DNA of 64,000 nucleotides from Bryobacter sp. (GTDB lineage: Bacteria; Acidobacteriota; Terriglobia; Bryobacterales; Bryobacteraceae), in contig JALHNH010000010.1 in the NCBI GenBank assembly GCA_022843625.1, forward strand, positions 96,313-160,312. Reading direction: 5' to 3'. The notes under the pieces are model-generated. The model was given only the letters and a program-made list of their open reading frames with translations, did no database searches and had not been told where the DNA came from. Shown here piece after piece: positions 1-8,259 of this stretch. The stretch's first letter is position 1, and each line of letters opens with the position of its first letter. The position numbers and the translations under genes are program-made.

Positions 1-2
1 CT

Positions 3-611
3 CCCAAACCTCCTGAAAACTGGCTCGACATGTCCCGCTCCAAAGTCGAAACAGAACCGGGAAAACCGGTCGAAGCCAAGCCCATGGATGATCTCGTAAT
101 GATCCGCAATAAGGACGGTCGAGTCGGCTGGGTCCTCACCAATGCCATCTTCCTCGAGGTCCCCGATGACGTCGCTCAGTACGCCGAGGGCAGCCGCATT
201 ACATCCTACTTCCCTATGGGTGAAGTTACCGACGAAGGCGTTAAACACAACCATTGGCTCTGGACCACCCAAAGTCAAAAGTACGCCCCCTTCGAATTCG
301 ACGGCCTCCGCCTCTTCACCTACAACACGCGCCGCCACCGTTATGAGACTGCTTACAGAGAACGCAACCTCCGTGGCTTCTTCCCGGTCATGGTTCAGGC
401 CCCTGAGTTTAAGGTCGTTGTTGAAGATGACACCGGCAAGCTTTGGCTCAAGTCTTACCTCTTCGACGGAACCAGAGCGAAGCTCACCAGCAAAGCACCC
501 TACGAGCCTCCGCCGGACGCGCCCCCCGTCAGCAACCGCTCGAAGCCCCTCCCGGAAACAGACATGAGCTGGTTTGAGAAGCTGATGAAACTCCTTCCCG
601 GCCGCGACTAG
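3..611 (+). CDS. SH3-like domain protein, 3' part of gene (5' end outside window)
   Basis: The frame is open to the left window edge, so the first ATG (position 30) is probably internal and only the C-terminal ~200 residues are visible. The stretch around DLVMIRNKDGRVGWVL looks like a bacterial SH3 (SH3b) strand pattern. It is followed by a conserved-looking region with YAEGSRITSYF and HHWLWTT-like motifs (here HNHWLWTTQSQ) and a RYETAYRERNL motif, which I associate with acidobacterial envelope proteins carrying an SH3 domain. The C-terminus is proline-rich and ends in a basic tail. No catalytic residues are evident. The downstream reductase gene starts 13 bp after the stop and may be co-transcribed. 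The function is unknown and the family placement is moderate. Confidence 0.7.
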   Translation, partial: PKPPENWLDMSRSKVETEPGKPVEAKPMDDLVMIRNKDGRVGWVLTNAIFLEVPDDVAQYAEGSRITSYFPMGEVTDEGVKHNHWLWTTQSQKYAPFEFDGLRLFTYNTRRHRYETAYRERNLRGFFPVMVQAPEFKVVVEDDTGKLWLKSYLFDGTRAKLTSKAPYEPPPDAPPVSNRSKPLPETDMSWFEKLMKLLPGRD

Positions 612-624
612 ATACAATCGCTGT

Positions 625-1590
625 ATGCAGCGTCGTGAATTCATCCAGACTTCGACAGCCCTCGGCATCTCAGCCGCAGCTCTCGCCGAAATGCCCATGC
701 CCATGGATATCCTGGGCAAGTCCCAACTCAAAGTTTCCAAGTTCTGCCTCGGCGGCTACCACATGCGCGTCGGCGGCGAAATCTCGGGGGTCCGCATCAT
801 CAACCGCGCCCTCGAACTCGGAGTCAACTTCTTCGACAGCGCCGCCAAGTATCACAACGGCGAAAGTGATGTCACCTACGGCAAAGTCTTCGGCGATTCC
901 CCCAGCCTCCGCCAGCGCGTCCTCCTGATGTCAAAGGCTGAGAACCGAACCCGCGAAGGTGCCATGCTTCAGCTTGAGAACACCCTCAAGCGAATGAAGA
1001 CCGACTACCTCGACCTCTGGCAATGCCACGAAGTCGTCACTATGGCCGAGGTCGACAAAATCTTTGGGCCCAGTGGCTCACTCGAAGCTTTCATCAAAGC
1101 CAAAGAGCAAGGCAAGGTACGCCACATTGGATTCACCGGCCATGCCGATCCTAACGTCCACCTGCGTCTCCTCGAAGGCTACTCCGGCTGGGAAACCGTC
1201 CAGTGTCCCGTCAATCTGATCGACCCTCACTACCTCAGCTTCATCAAAAACGTCCACCCCAAGGTGCGTGAGCGCGGCCTCGGCCTCATCGGCATGAAGT
1301 CCAACGCAATCGGCAACATCCGCAAGATGCGCATCGCGACCATCGAAGAATGCCTCCGCTTTGCCTGGACTCAGAACCCCAACACGCTCGTCTCCGGCGT
1401 TGAATCAGTCGACCAGCTCGAACAGAACGTAGCCGTACTCAAGACCCTGAAGAAGATGACTCCAACCGAAATGTCCAGCATCCTCGATCGCACCTCCAAG
1501 GGCCCCACCGGCTCCAGGATCGAAACCTACAAGATCAAGGAAACCACCGCCATGCGACACCGCGTCCACACCGACGGCGAACTCGCCTAG
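625..1590 (+). CDS. Tat-exported aldo/keto reductase
   Basis: This encodes 321 residues. The N-terminus MQRREFIQTSTALG is a twin-arginine signal (RREFI plus a short hydrophobic stretch and an Ala-rich cleavage region), so the enzyme is probably periplasmic. The AKR catalytic tetrad is visible as D71, Y76 (AAKYHNGES), K104 (LMSKAEN) and H135 (LWQCHE). The NADP-binding region near the C-terminus (GMKSNAIG, then the SGVESVDQL helix) also fits the family. AKRs reduce aldehydes or ketones with NAD(P)H; the substrate cannot be told. No strong Shine-Dalgarno sequence precedes the ATG. The stop codon shares the four bases CTAG with the stop of the convergent cyclase gene. Confidence 0.88.
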   Translation: MQRREFIQTSTALGISAAALAEMPMPMDILGKSQLKVSKFCLGGYHMRVGGEISGVRIINRALELGVNFFDSAAKYHNGESDVTYGKVFGDSPSLRQRVLLMSKAENRTREGAMLQLENTLKRMKTDYLDLWQCHEVVTMAEVDKIFGPSGSLEAFIKAKEQGKVRHIGFTGHADPNVHLRLLEGYSGWETVQCPVNLIDPHYLSFIKNVHPKVRERGLGLIGMKSNAIGNIRKMRIATIEECLRFAWTQNPNTLVSGVESVDQLEQNVAVLKTLKKMTPTEMSSILDRTSKGPTGSRIETYKIKETTAMRHRVHTDGELA

Positions 1591-2225
1591 GCTGGCCTTC
1601 GAAGCACCACTCTTGCAGGCGCCCCATCGGCGCCTGCAATCTTGAGTGGAAGGCAAATCAGCTCGTATTCTCCAGGCTCAACTTCCCTCAGGTCCAGCCC
1701 TTCAATCACTGCAATCCCTGCCCCAAGAATCGTCACATGCGTCTCAACCGTATCGTGATAGAAGCCGCCAATAGACAGATAGTCCACCCCCACCGTCTTC
1801 ACTCCGCACTCCACCAGATACTTAGCCCCCTCATCGGCGATATAGACAAAGTCCTTGTCAAAATCAGGCTTCGCCCAGGACTCCCGAGTGTTCCTCGTCT
1901 TGAAAATCAGACGTTCTCCGCGTTGGGGCTTCAAGGCCTCAAGCTCAACACGCCGAATCGCAACAGGGTCGGCAATCTCAACCACCCGCGCCGTGCCAAT
2001 CATCGCATCGATTGGAGTCTGGTCAATGCCAACCCCATCATTGATAAAGTGACGCGGAGCATCCATATGCGTCGCTGTATGAGCGCTCATATGCAGCTTG
2101 GTGACATTACACATATCCCCACGATCCATCTCAGCCACCTGCACCAGGCTCGGAGACGCATCCCCCGGCCAACAAACCATTCCATCTGTCAACGGGACAC
2201 TGATATCCCAATAGCGCCAGCTCAT
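1587..2225 (-). CDS. Cyclase-family metal-dependent hydrolase (kynurenine formamidase-like)
   Basis: The product is 212 residues from the chosen start MSWRYWDIS, which follows a clear GAAGGGAGAG ribosome-binding site; the frame is open further upstream only because it overlaps the preceding gene. The metal-binding signature of the cyclase family (PF04199, includes KynB arylformamidase) is present as HTATHMDAPRHF, followed by a distal HVTILGAGIAVIEGLDL segment typical of the family. Members hydrolyse formamides, lactams or cyclic esters using Zn or Mn. Start and upstream stop overlap as ATGA, implying translational coupling in the leftward operon with the two-helix membrane protein. The exact substrate is unknown. 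Confidence 0.85.
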   Translation of the reverse strand: MSWRYWDISVPLTDGMVCWPGDASPSLVQVAEMDRGDMCNVTKLHMSAHTATHMDAPRHFINDGVGIDQTPIDAMIGTARVVEIADPVAIRRVELEALKPQRGERLIFKTRNTRESWAKPDFDKDFVYIADEGAKYLVECGVKTVGVDYLSIGGFYHDTVETHVTILGAGIAVIEGLDLREVEPGEYELICLPLKIAGADGAPARVVLRRPA

Positions 2226-2467
2226 GATTCGCTCTCTCCCTTCTTGATTCGCCTCTTGACCAGAAACCCCGAACGATTCGGTAGATCTCTCCAAATCAGC
2301 AACCACGTACCAAGCAAGCTGATCAGGGTTGCGACTCCGCCAACCAGCAGGTAGTCGATCGGCTTCAAAGGCCTCGGCATCCACTGCAACATCAAAAAGG
2401 CCGAAAGCCCAAACAGAACCAGGTCCAAAAGCACCAAAGCAACAATGCGAGAGCTACTCAATTCCAT
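2222..2467 (-). CDS. Small membrane protein with two transmembrane helices
   Basis: This 81-residue protein has two predicted membrane segments, roughly residues 8-30 (IVALVLLDLVLFGLSAFLM) and 38-60 (DYLLVGGVATLISLLGTWLLI). A positively charged tail (VKRRIKKGESES) probably lies in the cytoplasm. I recognise no family. It sits between the ferredoxin reductase-like gene (6 bp upstream) and the cyclase gene (4-bp overlap), so it is co-transcribed with both. It could be a membrane anchor or partner for one of them, but nothing in the sequence proves this. Confidence 0.7.
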   Translation of the reverse strand: MELSSSRIVALVLLDLVLFGLSAFLMLQWMPRPLKPIDYLLVGGVATLISLLGTWLLIWRDLPNRSGFLVKRRIKKGESES

Positions 2468-2473
2468 GGCTGA

Positions 2474-3178
2474 TTAGTCATACTTCTCAACGATAATCTG
2501 CTTCCGGTCAAACCCGCGCAACTTCAGCTCCTCGCGGATGCTCTCCACCATTTCGTTCAGCCCGCAGACATAGACATCGACATCGGTCCGATCCCCCAAC
2601 AATTCCCACAGCAACGGCTGCACTCGGCCCGTACGTCCTTGCCAACCCTCTGCAGGACGAGTCACTGTTGGTACAAAAGTGAAGCCCTCGAATCGCTCGG
2701 CTAGTGCCTCAAAGTCACCTCGGAACATAAGTCCTTCAGCAAATCGCGCTCCAAAGATAAGTGCCGCCTTCGTACCCTTGTCAAGATAACCAGACTGTGA
2801 CAACATCGGACGGAAGGGCACAACGCCCGTACCTGTCGCCACAAAGATGGCCTCACGCTCCTTCGATTTCACAGTGAAGGCACCAACAGGCCCCTTCGTA
2901 GGAACCGTATCGCCAGGCTTGAGAGAGAACAGATAAGGAGTAAAAAGCCCGTCCTCCACCTTGTTCAGGCAGATCTCAAATCGATTGGACTCGGGCAGCG
3001 AAGCAAGTGAGTAAGCCCGGGTAACCTTCTTCTCGTTCACCAGCTCGGTCATCGATACCCACTGCCCTGGAACAAACTCGAAGCGCTCGACATCAGGCAC
3101 TTCAAACCGAAAGTGCCGGATCCCCGGCCCCACATCAAAGGTCTCAATCAGCTTTGCGTTTCTCTCAACTAGAGCCAT
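2474..3178 (-). CDS. Ferredoxin--NADP reductase-like FAD/NAD(P) oxidoreductase
   Basis: The 234-residue length is typical for a minimal ferredoxin/flavodoxin-NADP reductase. The N-terminal FAD barrel carries the flavin motif RAYSLAS and a phosphate-binding KGPVGAF segment. The NAD(P) half carries GTGVVPFRPM and the C-terminal YVCGLNEMV (nicotinamide cysteine-glycine). The protein ends in EKYD, an aromatic residue close to the C-terminus as in many FNRs. It would move electrons between NAD(P)H and a ferredoxin or other acceptor. The ATG lies inside the 3' end of the CbiX-like gene (10-bp overlap), so translation is coupled. A redox role next to a tetrapyrrole chelatase-like enzyme is plausible but inferred. 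Confidence 0.85.
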   Translation of the reverse strand: MALVERNAKLIETFDVGPGIRHFRFEVPDVERFEFVPGQWVSMTELVNEKKVTRAYSLASLPESNRFEICLNKVEDGLFTPYLFSLKPGDTVPTKGPVGAFTVKSKEREAIFVATGTGVVPFRPMLSQSGYLDKGTKAALIFGARFAEGLMFRGDFEALAERFEGFTFVPTVTRPAEGWQGRTGRVQPLLWELLGDRTDVDVYVCGLNEMVESIREELKLRGFDRKQIIVEKYD

Positions 3179-3546
3179 TTCTCAACCCCCTCCTTCGCCC
3201 GGTCCCGCAGAATCGCACCCAAGCCGGGATGCCCGTCCAGAGGAGGCGTCACTTCGATCTCAAGGTCGTTTCTTTCAGCTCGGATCTTCTCGATCAAGTC
3301 TGGCAAGTCTCTCTTAAGATGGAGCCCCACGGTCAGAAAGTAAGGAACCACCAAAATCCGTTCCGCACCTTTGGCCAACAATTCTTCCACTGCGCCTGGC
3401 AGATCCGGCTTGCCACCATCAAGAAAACAGGTTGCCACCAACGGAAAGGCGCTGTCTTCTGAAATCACGCGCGCCACAACTCTTACTGCTTCGTTCGCGC
3501 TTTCTACACTTGAGCCGTGCGCGAATACGACTACTCCGGTTGCCAT
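3169..3546 (-). CDS. CbiX/SirB-like chelatase, short form
   Basis: At 125 residues this matches the short single-domain CbiX type that dimerises. The family's metal-site histidine motif is at the start (VVFAHGSS), and the second half of the site is ILVVPYFLTVGLHLKRDLP, with its conserved histidine. Such enzymes insert cobalt or iron into sirohydrochlorin, linking to cobalamin or siroheme synthesis. No other cobalamin genes are nearby, so siroheme or another cofactor is equally possible. Its start overlaps the zinc-ribbon gene by 16 bp and its end overlaps the reductase gene by 10 bp, giving a strongly coupled trio. Confidence 0.85.
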   Translation of the reverse strand: MATGVVVFAHGSSVESANEAVRVVARVISEDSAFPLVATCFLDGGKPDLPGAVEELLAKGAERILVVPYFLTVGLHLKRDLPDLIEKIRAERNDLEIEVTPPLDGHPGLGAILRDRAKEGVEKWL

Positions 3547-4175
3547 ACACCCATTGTCGCGGGATTTGCCGGCTTTGGGGGAGGAATAAAATGCCTTACC
3601 GCATCAAGAAAGCTTCGCCCACGCCGCCGCTGGTTGTTCAGTTGAAGCTCCATCCGCTGCAAGAAGACAAGCACACCCAGAACATGCGAATCCAGTACCG
3701 CTGGATATCCAGCCTGGGCCTCAATTTGCTGCCGAAACTCAGTCAACCGAGACTGCACCTGCTCGTAGAGCGCCGCTGCTATTGGATTCTTAGGTTTGCT
3801 CTCGTAGATGAGTCCGCTGCAAAGCGTGCTGTAGGTCTGAACGAGACTCTCAAGCGATTGACGAGCATCGTTGTCGACCAAGCCTTCGAGGCTGGCTCCA
3901 CCTTCAGAAATGGCGGCAGCTATGACAAGGACAAGCGGCTCGTGATCGCGGAGGAATTCTTCTTTGACGATGATGTCCGGATGGGGAATTTCTTCCGGCG
4001 TCAGTTCACGCAACTGCTCACGGTCGCGGCCCAGATTCAGAAATTCACAGTCAAACGGACAGGCGATAGTTTCTTCGCGCTCTTTGCCACAACACTGAGG
4101 GCAGATGTCGGCCCTCAGTCCGGGACAGAATCGCTTTGCTCGGCGAGTGCCGCAAATCGCACATTTCTGGGGCAT
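3531..4175 (-). CDS. Zinc-ribbon conserved hypothetical protein
   Basis: The 214-residue product starts MPQKCAICGTRRAKRFCPG and carries eight cysteines in the first ~45 residues (CAIC, FCPG, ICPQCC, ACPFDC), consistent with one or two zinc knuckles. The rest is helical with an acidic middle part and a basic C-terminal patch (QLNNQRRRGRSF). I do not recognise a catalytic fold. Coupling with the CbiX-like chelatase by a 16-bp overlap suggests a shared function, perhaps metal handling or regulation. The outer-membrane protein gene lies 9 bp upstream. Confidence 0.72.
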   Translation of the reverse strand: MPQKCAICGTRRAKRFCPGLRADICPQCCGKEREETIACPFDCEFLNLGRDREQLRELTPEEIPHPDIIVKEEFLRDHEPLVLVIAAAISEGGASLEGLVDNDARQSLESLVQTYSTLCSGLIYESKPKNPIAAALYEQVQSRLTEFRQQIEAQAGYPAVLDSHVLGVLVFLQRMELQLNNQRRRGRSFLDAVRHFIPPPKPANPATMGVWQPE

Positions 4176-4184
4176 CTGTTCTGA

Positions 4185-4841
4185 TTAGAACAGAACGGAG
4201 ACGCCAACCAGTGCCACAAAGTTGTGGAACCAGCCATTGAGCTTCGCCCCAGGGGCAGCAGTGATCACCCTGTCTGGAACAGGTGAAATGTAGTCGCGGA
4301 ATTCGCCTCTGAAGGCGAGCCGTTTGGAAGCCATAAACTTGATGCCACCACCAACGGAAACAACTGGCACCCACTGGGTAGTCTTCGTCAAAAAGGCGAA
4401 GTTGTTCAACGGCTGTACAGCAACTTCTCTGCCAGTTCCTTCATATCCCCGGAATCCGGCACCAGCTGCGAGGAAAGGCCGAACCCTGGAACCGCGCGGA
4501 GCGGCGTGGATAAGGAAGTCATAGTGGATCGTCTGCGATCTGCCGCCAAAAGCGTAATCCCGGCCGCCGGAAGACAGCTTCATGTCGTTCTGCTGAAACA
4601 TGTAGCGGATTTCTCCACCTATGTACTGGTGCATATCATTTCCGAGCCAGGCCGTGGCCCCCCAGCCGTTCTTGAAGCCAGCTGTAGCTTTCGCACTAGC
4701 TACCGTTACGTCCTTGGCAGTGTAGAAGGTGCCGGCAGCGCCAGCTCCAAATTCCCAACGCTGGGCCATTCCAGGGATGCTCGCCATCAGGCCAGTGGCC
4801 AGGATCAGGCCCGTGCGGGCAAGCTTAGTTAGTTCAAGCAT
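4185..4841 (-). CDS. Outer-membrane beta-barrel protein (OmpA/porin-like)
   Basis: The 218-residue product has a signal peptide (hydrophobic LARTGLILATGLMASIPGMAQ, cleavage after MAQ). The mature protein alternates hydrophobic and polar residues in strand-length units, is rich in Gly and aromatics, and ends in a strand (FVALVGVSVLF) with a terminal phenylalanine, the usual C-terminal signature for outer-membrane barrels. The start has a strong AGAAGGAG ribosome-binding site 8 bp upstream. It is the first gene of a six-gene leftward set. An AT-rich inverted repeat lies immediately upstream. Function beyond barrel formation is unknown. Confidence 0.78.
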   Translation of the reverse strand: MLELTKLARTGLILATGLMASIPGMAQRWEFGAGAAGTFYTAKDVTVASAKATAGFKNGWGATAWLGNDMHQYIGGEIRYMFQQNDMKLSSGGRDYAFGGRSQTIHYDFLIHAAPRGSRVRPFLAAGAGFRGYEGTGREVAVQPLNNFAFLTKTTQWVPVVSVGGGIKFMASKRLAFRGEFRDYISPVPDRVITAAPGAKLNGWFHNFVALVGVSVLF

Positions 4842-4864
4842 TCGTTAGCTCCTTCTACGAAGAA

Positions 4865-4889
4865 TATAGTGAGAACAATTCTTACTATA
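4865..4889 (-). repeat. AT-rich inverted repeat upstream of the outer-membrane barrel gene
   Basis: Two 11-bp arms (TATAGTGAGAA and TTCTTACTATA, one mismatch) flank a 3-bp loop between the stop of the giant secreted-protein gene and the ribosome-binding site of the barrel gene. It could be an operator for the downstream operon or a weak terminator, since only a short T-rich run follows on the minus strand. Confidence 0.5.
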
Positions 4890-4895
4890 AATGTT

Positions 4896-7800
4896 TTATT
4901 CAATCACCCGCAGAGTGAGCGTTGTTACCGAACCGCCCTGCGAGATAGTGAGCGGAATGCTGAAGCCGGTTGGCACCCAGCGCAAGATCTGTGCATTGAT
5001 CTGATAGACCCCAACTTCGCCCGGCGTAAGTCCGGCATAGGTGACGGGGATTTCGACCCCACCAAGCGAGACGACCGGAGTAACCAGAGAACTGGCCAGC
5101 GGATCAGAAGGGGCACTCAACCCAGCCTCAACGGGAGGATTGGTCTTGCCCATGCCGGTCAGATAGATCACGATATTGTCGTTCCGCTTCACCGGATTCG
5201 AGTTGGTCGCAAGCAGGCCATTACGTCCATTTACGATGGTCGCAACCGGTGTGTCGATACCCTCAATCAGTGTACGGAAGATGCTCGGAGCCGTAGGCGC
5301 TACGGAGAGATTGAAGTTGTCGCTCACGCCGCCAGGAGTGCGCAGGATCAGGGTTGTGCTGCCAGCGATCTCGAAGGGAATCTGGGCATTGATCTCTTTG
5401 CCGCTGACGAAAATCAGAGGAATCGGAAGACCATTTACAGTGATGCAGCTCTCGCCAAGTGCCGTCGGCAGAGGACGCTCACGGGAAGCCTGATTGATTG
5501 GGCTGAGGTCATTGCCTTCGATCTTGACAAGGCTGCCAGGAGCGATGGCAGTTGAACCATCCGCAAGATTGGTCACCTTGGTGATCTTGGGTGTGGCGAC
5601 GGCAGCATCATAGGTCCAGGGAAGAACAGTGAAGCCAGAGACAGTGAGTACGACGATTGCGTTTCGCGAATAGAGCGGCGCAACGGTTCGAATAAAGGGC
5701 TGAGTGACAGCATTGGCAGGCACTGGGGACTCAACAATCCGTGTGCCGATTTGGGCTGTCCCGGTCGGGAAAGAAATGCGCTGAATCGTACCCGGGCCAT
5801 CAGCACTACCTGAGGTTGTACGAAAGCCGGTATTGTCGACAAAAGCGAAGCCGTAGTTTGGCTGCGCATCCGGTGCCAGACGGCGGATCGGAACTAGTGA
5901 ACCGTTCAGCAGGAAGTTGCCAACGACGAACTGATCGAAGCTTGACGCGGCATAGGATCCACCGAGAACGGTCGTATCTTTGCGTGCGGCAATGAAGGAA
6001 TTCGAGTTTCCGTCAAACAAGAGTGTCGTGCCGTCTTTGGATGCACCCATGATCTTGGCTCCATTTGGAGATGCAATCAGGACGGTATCGATATTGATAT
6101 TGTTTTCAAAGACGTCTAGCGTTGCAAGCTCGGCAGCCCTGCGGGAGCTGAAATCGACTCTTGAGATCTTGTGTTGCGGTCCAGCAACGCGGCTGGCAAC
6201 CAAGGTTGCACCAGCTGCGCTGGCGATACTACGGGGATAGTGGCCCTGTGGCATCGCAATGGAAGGTTGCTGTTGCAGATTGTCCAGAGAGTAAACGTAA
6301 ATGACTTGTGCATTGTCGCTGCCGATCAGAAGGTTTCGCCGATCAAAGCTAAAGGCGAGCTGCGTGGGTGTATTGCCGGTACGCAGAGTTGCAATTTGCT
6401 GATAGCTGGAGCCATCGAATACGAGCACACTGTTGTTGTCCTGGCGGATCACAAAGAATCGATCGCGGGCAGGGTCGGCAAGAATGTCAACCAAGGTGCC
6501 TGGCACATTAATGCTGGTACCGCGCTGATCAGGCTCTTTTGAGTTGATGAGCAAACGAATGCTCGAAGAGTTGAGGACAGAGCCTTCGGAATTGATATTG
6601 ATCGTACGGACCGCAGTACCGCGAGTGTTGCTGAAAGTGAGCGGGTCAACCGAAACAGTGATCACAGCCGGGGTTACCCCACTGAGGCTGGACACTGATA
6701 CTCCGGCGGGGATATTGGACAGAGTGAAGTCTGTGTTCTGGCCGCTGGAATCGGTCACAACAAATTGTTGAATTGCTATCCGGCGATCACAGAAGTTGCC
6801 GCGGAAAACAAGGTCCGGAACATTGGAAACCACTTTCGGCTGACGATGGAGGTCGCCTACTGGAAGAATCATGACGCCGCTTTCGCTGCTCGCGTATACC
6901 GTATTGCCGTCAGCACTCAGGACTGCTTTGCCAGAGAGATTTTCAGGCAGCTTGATTCGCTCGCGAACCGTCAGGTTGTCCACATCGAGTACTTGGAGGA
7001 TCTTGCTCTGGTCTATTCCTGCGGTGCCGGCCGGAGGTGTCGCTCCACCAGTGGCAGCGATTTGCTCGTTCATCTGGGCATAGATTAGTCCGCGTGCCGA
7101 ATCGATTACGTGCCCGCCGATGTTGAGCACTCCGCTCACATTCGGGAACTGGCTTGTCATGATGAAGTTTTCGTTGAACATAGCCCAGCCGATCAAGACG
7201 TTGGTCCCATTTGCATTGGTGCTCAGCGTACGGGGGCCAAAAGGAGGAGAAGCCACCCAAGAGCCAGTGAGTAGTGACTGGCCGACATCATAGCGATAGA
7301 CGAAAACATTGGCGTCAGCCGCAGAAGCTTGAAGGACACCAAAGATTCGTGTACCATCCCTGGTGGCCGAGCTCGAACTGGCTACGACGTTTTGGGGATA
7401 GTTGTTGACTGGAACGGGCAAAGTCTTCAGGACAAGGTCGGTAATTGACTGAAGTGTGCGCGTAGTGCCAGTAATTGGGTCAAAAACCAGGAAGGCATTT
7501 GAGGTGCCGACTAGCGCAAGGCCATCTGAGCCGAAGGCGACGCTCAGGGGAGTGGCAGTAAGCGAAAACGTCTGGCGCTGATTGGATTCCAGATTGATCA
7601 AGGTGAGCGCATTGCGAGGCTGATTTGGGGTCGCGAAGTTACCATAGTGCGCAATCAGCAACCAACGCCGGTCTGGCGAAATCGCCAGCGCACCGGGCTG
7701 GGGAGCCACGTTAAACGAGGTTTGAATCACACCAGTCTCAAGCGACATGACTTCGATCCGGTTGCCGGTGAAGTTGGCGATGTAAAGCACACCGCGCCCT

Positions 7801-7967
7801 TCGTCCAGCACCAGATCGGCGGCCTGCCCGCCAATAACGATGGGCCTGCCGAAAGTAGCAGCGGATGCGTTGCCCGCAAAGGGACCAGCCAAGAGCGCGA
7901 GCCAAAGCAGCGCGCCAGTCCAAGTAGAAATCTTATTTGCCATTTTCATGCCCAAAATGCCTTTCAT
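4896..7967 (-). CDS. Giant secreted beta-propeller protein with TIGR03437-type C-terminal domain
   Basis: This encodes 1023 residues with an N-terminal signal peptide ending near GNASAATF. Residues ~40-370 and ~480-780 show repeated blade-like patterns of YVTN/lactonase-type beta-propellers (for example VIYVYSLDNL, LLIGSDNAQ, FDRRNLLIG). An Ig-like stretch lies between. The last ~240 residues match the TIGR03437 pattern (GSLVKIEGNDLSP, VFVSG-like FVSGKEINAQIPFEIAG, LPTAL near an Asn-Gly-rich strand, GVYQINAQI), a domain I know mainly from Solibacter-type Acidobacteria. The start is set by GGAGGG seven bases before the ATG. It is probably cell-surface or secreted; its role is unknown, with adhesion or ligand binding possible. 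Confidence 0.85.
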   Translation of the reverse strand: MKGILGMKMANKISTWTGALLWLALLAGPFAGNASAATFGRPIVIGGQAADLVLDEGRGVLYIANFTGNRIEVMSLETGVIQTSFNVAPQPGALAISPDRRWLLIAHYGNFATPNQPRNALTLINLESNQRQTFSLTATPLSVAFGSDGLALVGTSNAFLVFDPITGTTRTLQSITDLVLKTLPVPVNNYPQNVVASSSSATRDGTRIFGVLQASAADANVFVYRYDVGQSLLTGSWVASPPFGPRTLSTNANGTNVLIGWAMFNENFIMTSQFPNVSGVLNIGGHVIDSARGLIYAQMNEQIAATGGATPPAGTAGIDQSKILQVLDVDNLTVRERIKLPENLSGKAVLSADGNTVYASSESGVMILPVGDLHRQPKVVSNVPDLVFRGNFCDRRIAIQQFVVTDSSGQNTDFTLSNIPAGVSVSSLSGVTPAVITVSVDPLTFSNTRGTAVRTININSEGSVLNSSSIRLLINSKEPDQRGTSINVPGTLVDILADPARDRFFVIRQDNNSVLVFDGSSYQQIATLRTGNTPTQLAFSFDRRNLLIGSDNAQVIYVYSLDNLQQQPSIAMPQGHYPRSIASAAGATLVASRVAGPQHKISRVDFSSRRAAELATLDVFENNINIDTVLIASPNGAKIMGASKDGTTLLFDGNSNSFIAARKDTTVLGGSYAASSFDQFVVGNFLLNGSLVPIRRLAPDAQPNYGFAFVDNTGFRTTSGSADGPGTIQRISFPTGTAQIGTRIVESPVPANAVTQPFIRTVAPLYSRNAIVVLTVSGFTVLPWTYDAAVATPKITKVTNLADGSTAIAPGSLVKIEGNDLSPINQASRERPLPTALGESCITVNGLPIPLIFVSGKEINAQIPFEIAGSTTLILRTPGGVSDNFNLSVAPTAPSIFRTLIEGIDTPVATIVNGRNGLLATNSNPVKRNDNIVIYLTGMGKTNPPVEAGLSAPSDPLASSLVTPVVSLGGVEIPVTYAGLTPGEVGVYQINAQILRWVPTGFSIPLTISQGGSVTTLTLRVIE

Positions 7968-8009
7968 AACTCAACCCTCCGTAACCAAACCAAATAAATC
8001 TGTGCTGGT

Positions 8010-8045
8010 GGGGCGCGTGTCAGTCCCTCTCCGGGCACTCGCCCC
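8010..8045 (-). terminator. Candidate terminator hairpin after the tad operon
   Basis: An imperfect GC-rich inverted repeat (GGGGCG-x-GTG paired with CAC-x-CGCCCC) lies just past the small ORF that ends the tad operon. On the minus strand it is followed by a moderately T-rich stretch. It fits the operon's 3' end, but the T-run is weak. Confidence 0.5.
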
Positions 8046-8070
8046 AGCTAGCGAAATCTCGACAACAAGA

Positions 8071-8166
8071 CTACTCTTCAACGTTCTTCTTGCGGCGCAG
8101 CACAATCAAACCAAGCAGGCTGACTGCGAGCACAACGCAGACGATTCTAAACATTTCTCCGTCCAT
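8071..8166 (-). CDS. Small 31-residue single-helix membrane peptide at end of tad operon
   Basis: This small ORF encodes 31 residues: MDGEM, a hydrophobic helix (FRIVCVVLAVSLLGLIVL), then a basic/acidic tail (RRKKNVEE). The ATG is preceded by AAAGGAG with 7-bp spacing, one of the better ribosome-binding sites in the window, which supports real translation. It lies 93 bp after tadC on the same strand and before a hairpin, so it could be the last gene of the tad operon. It is too short and lacks the usual leader to be a Flp pilin. It could be a helper of the TadB/TadC membrane platform, but this is speculative. Confidence 0.55.
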   Translation of the reverse strand: MDGEMFRIVCVVLAVSLLGLIVLRRKKNVEE

Positions 8167-8259
8167 ATTGAGTTCTCCTTTCCAGTTGCGATTCTAAAAT
8201 CCGCGACCTGTAGTGGTCTTTACTTACTACTTCGGTAGATTGCCCTTGAAACTTCAGGC

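Noticed and set aside
3432..4184. 250-residue plus-strand ORF
   Set aside because: Covers the zinc-ribbon gene in antisense; the minus-strand gene has a clear Cys pattern and operon context.
8071..8166. Small ORF as the missing Flp pilin
   Set aside because: Too short, with no cleavable leader or Gly/Glu pilin signature before the helix.
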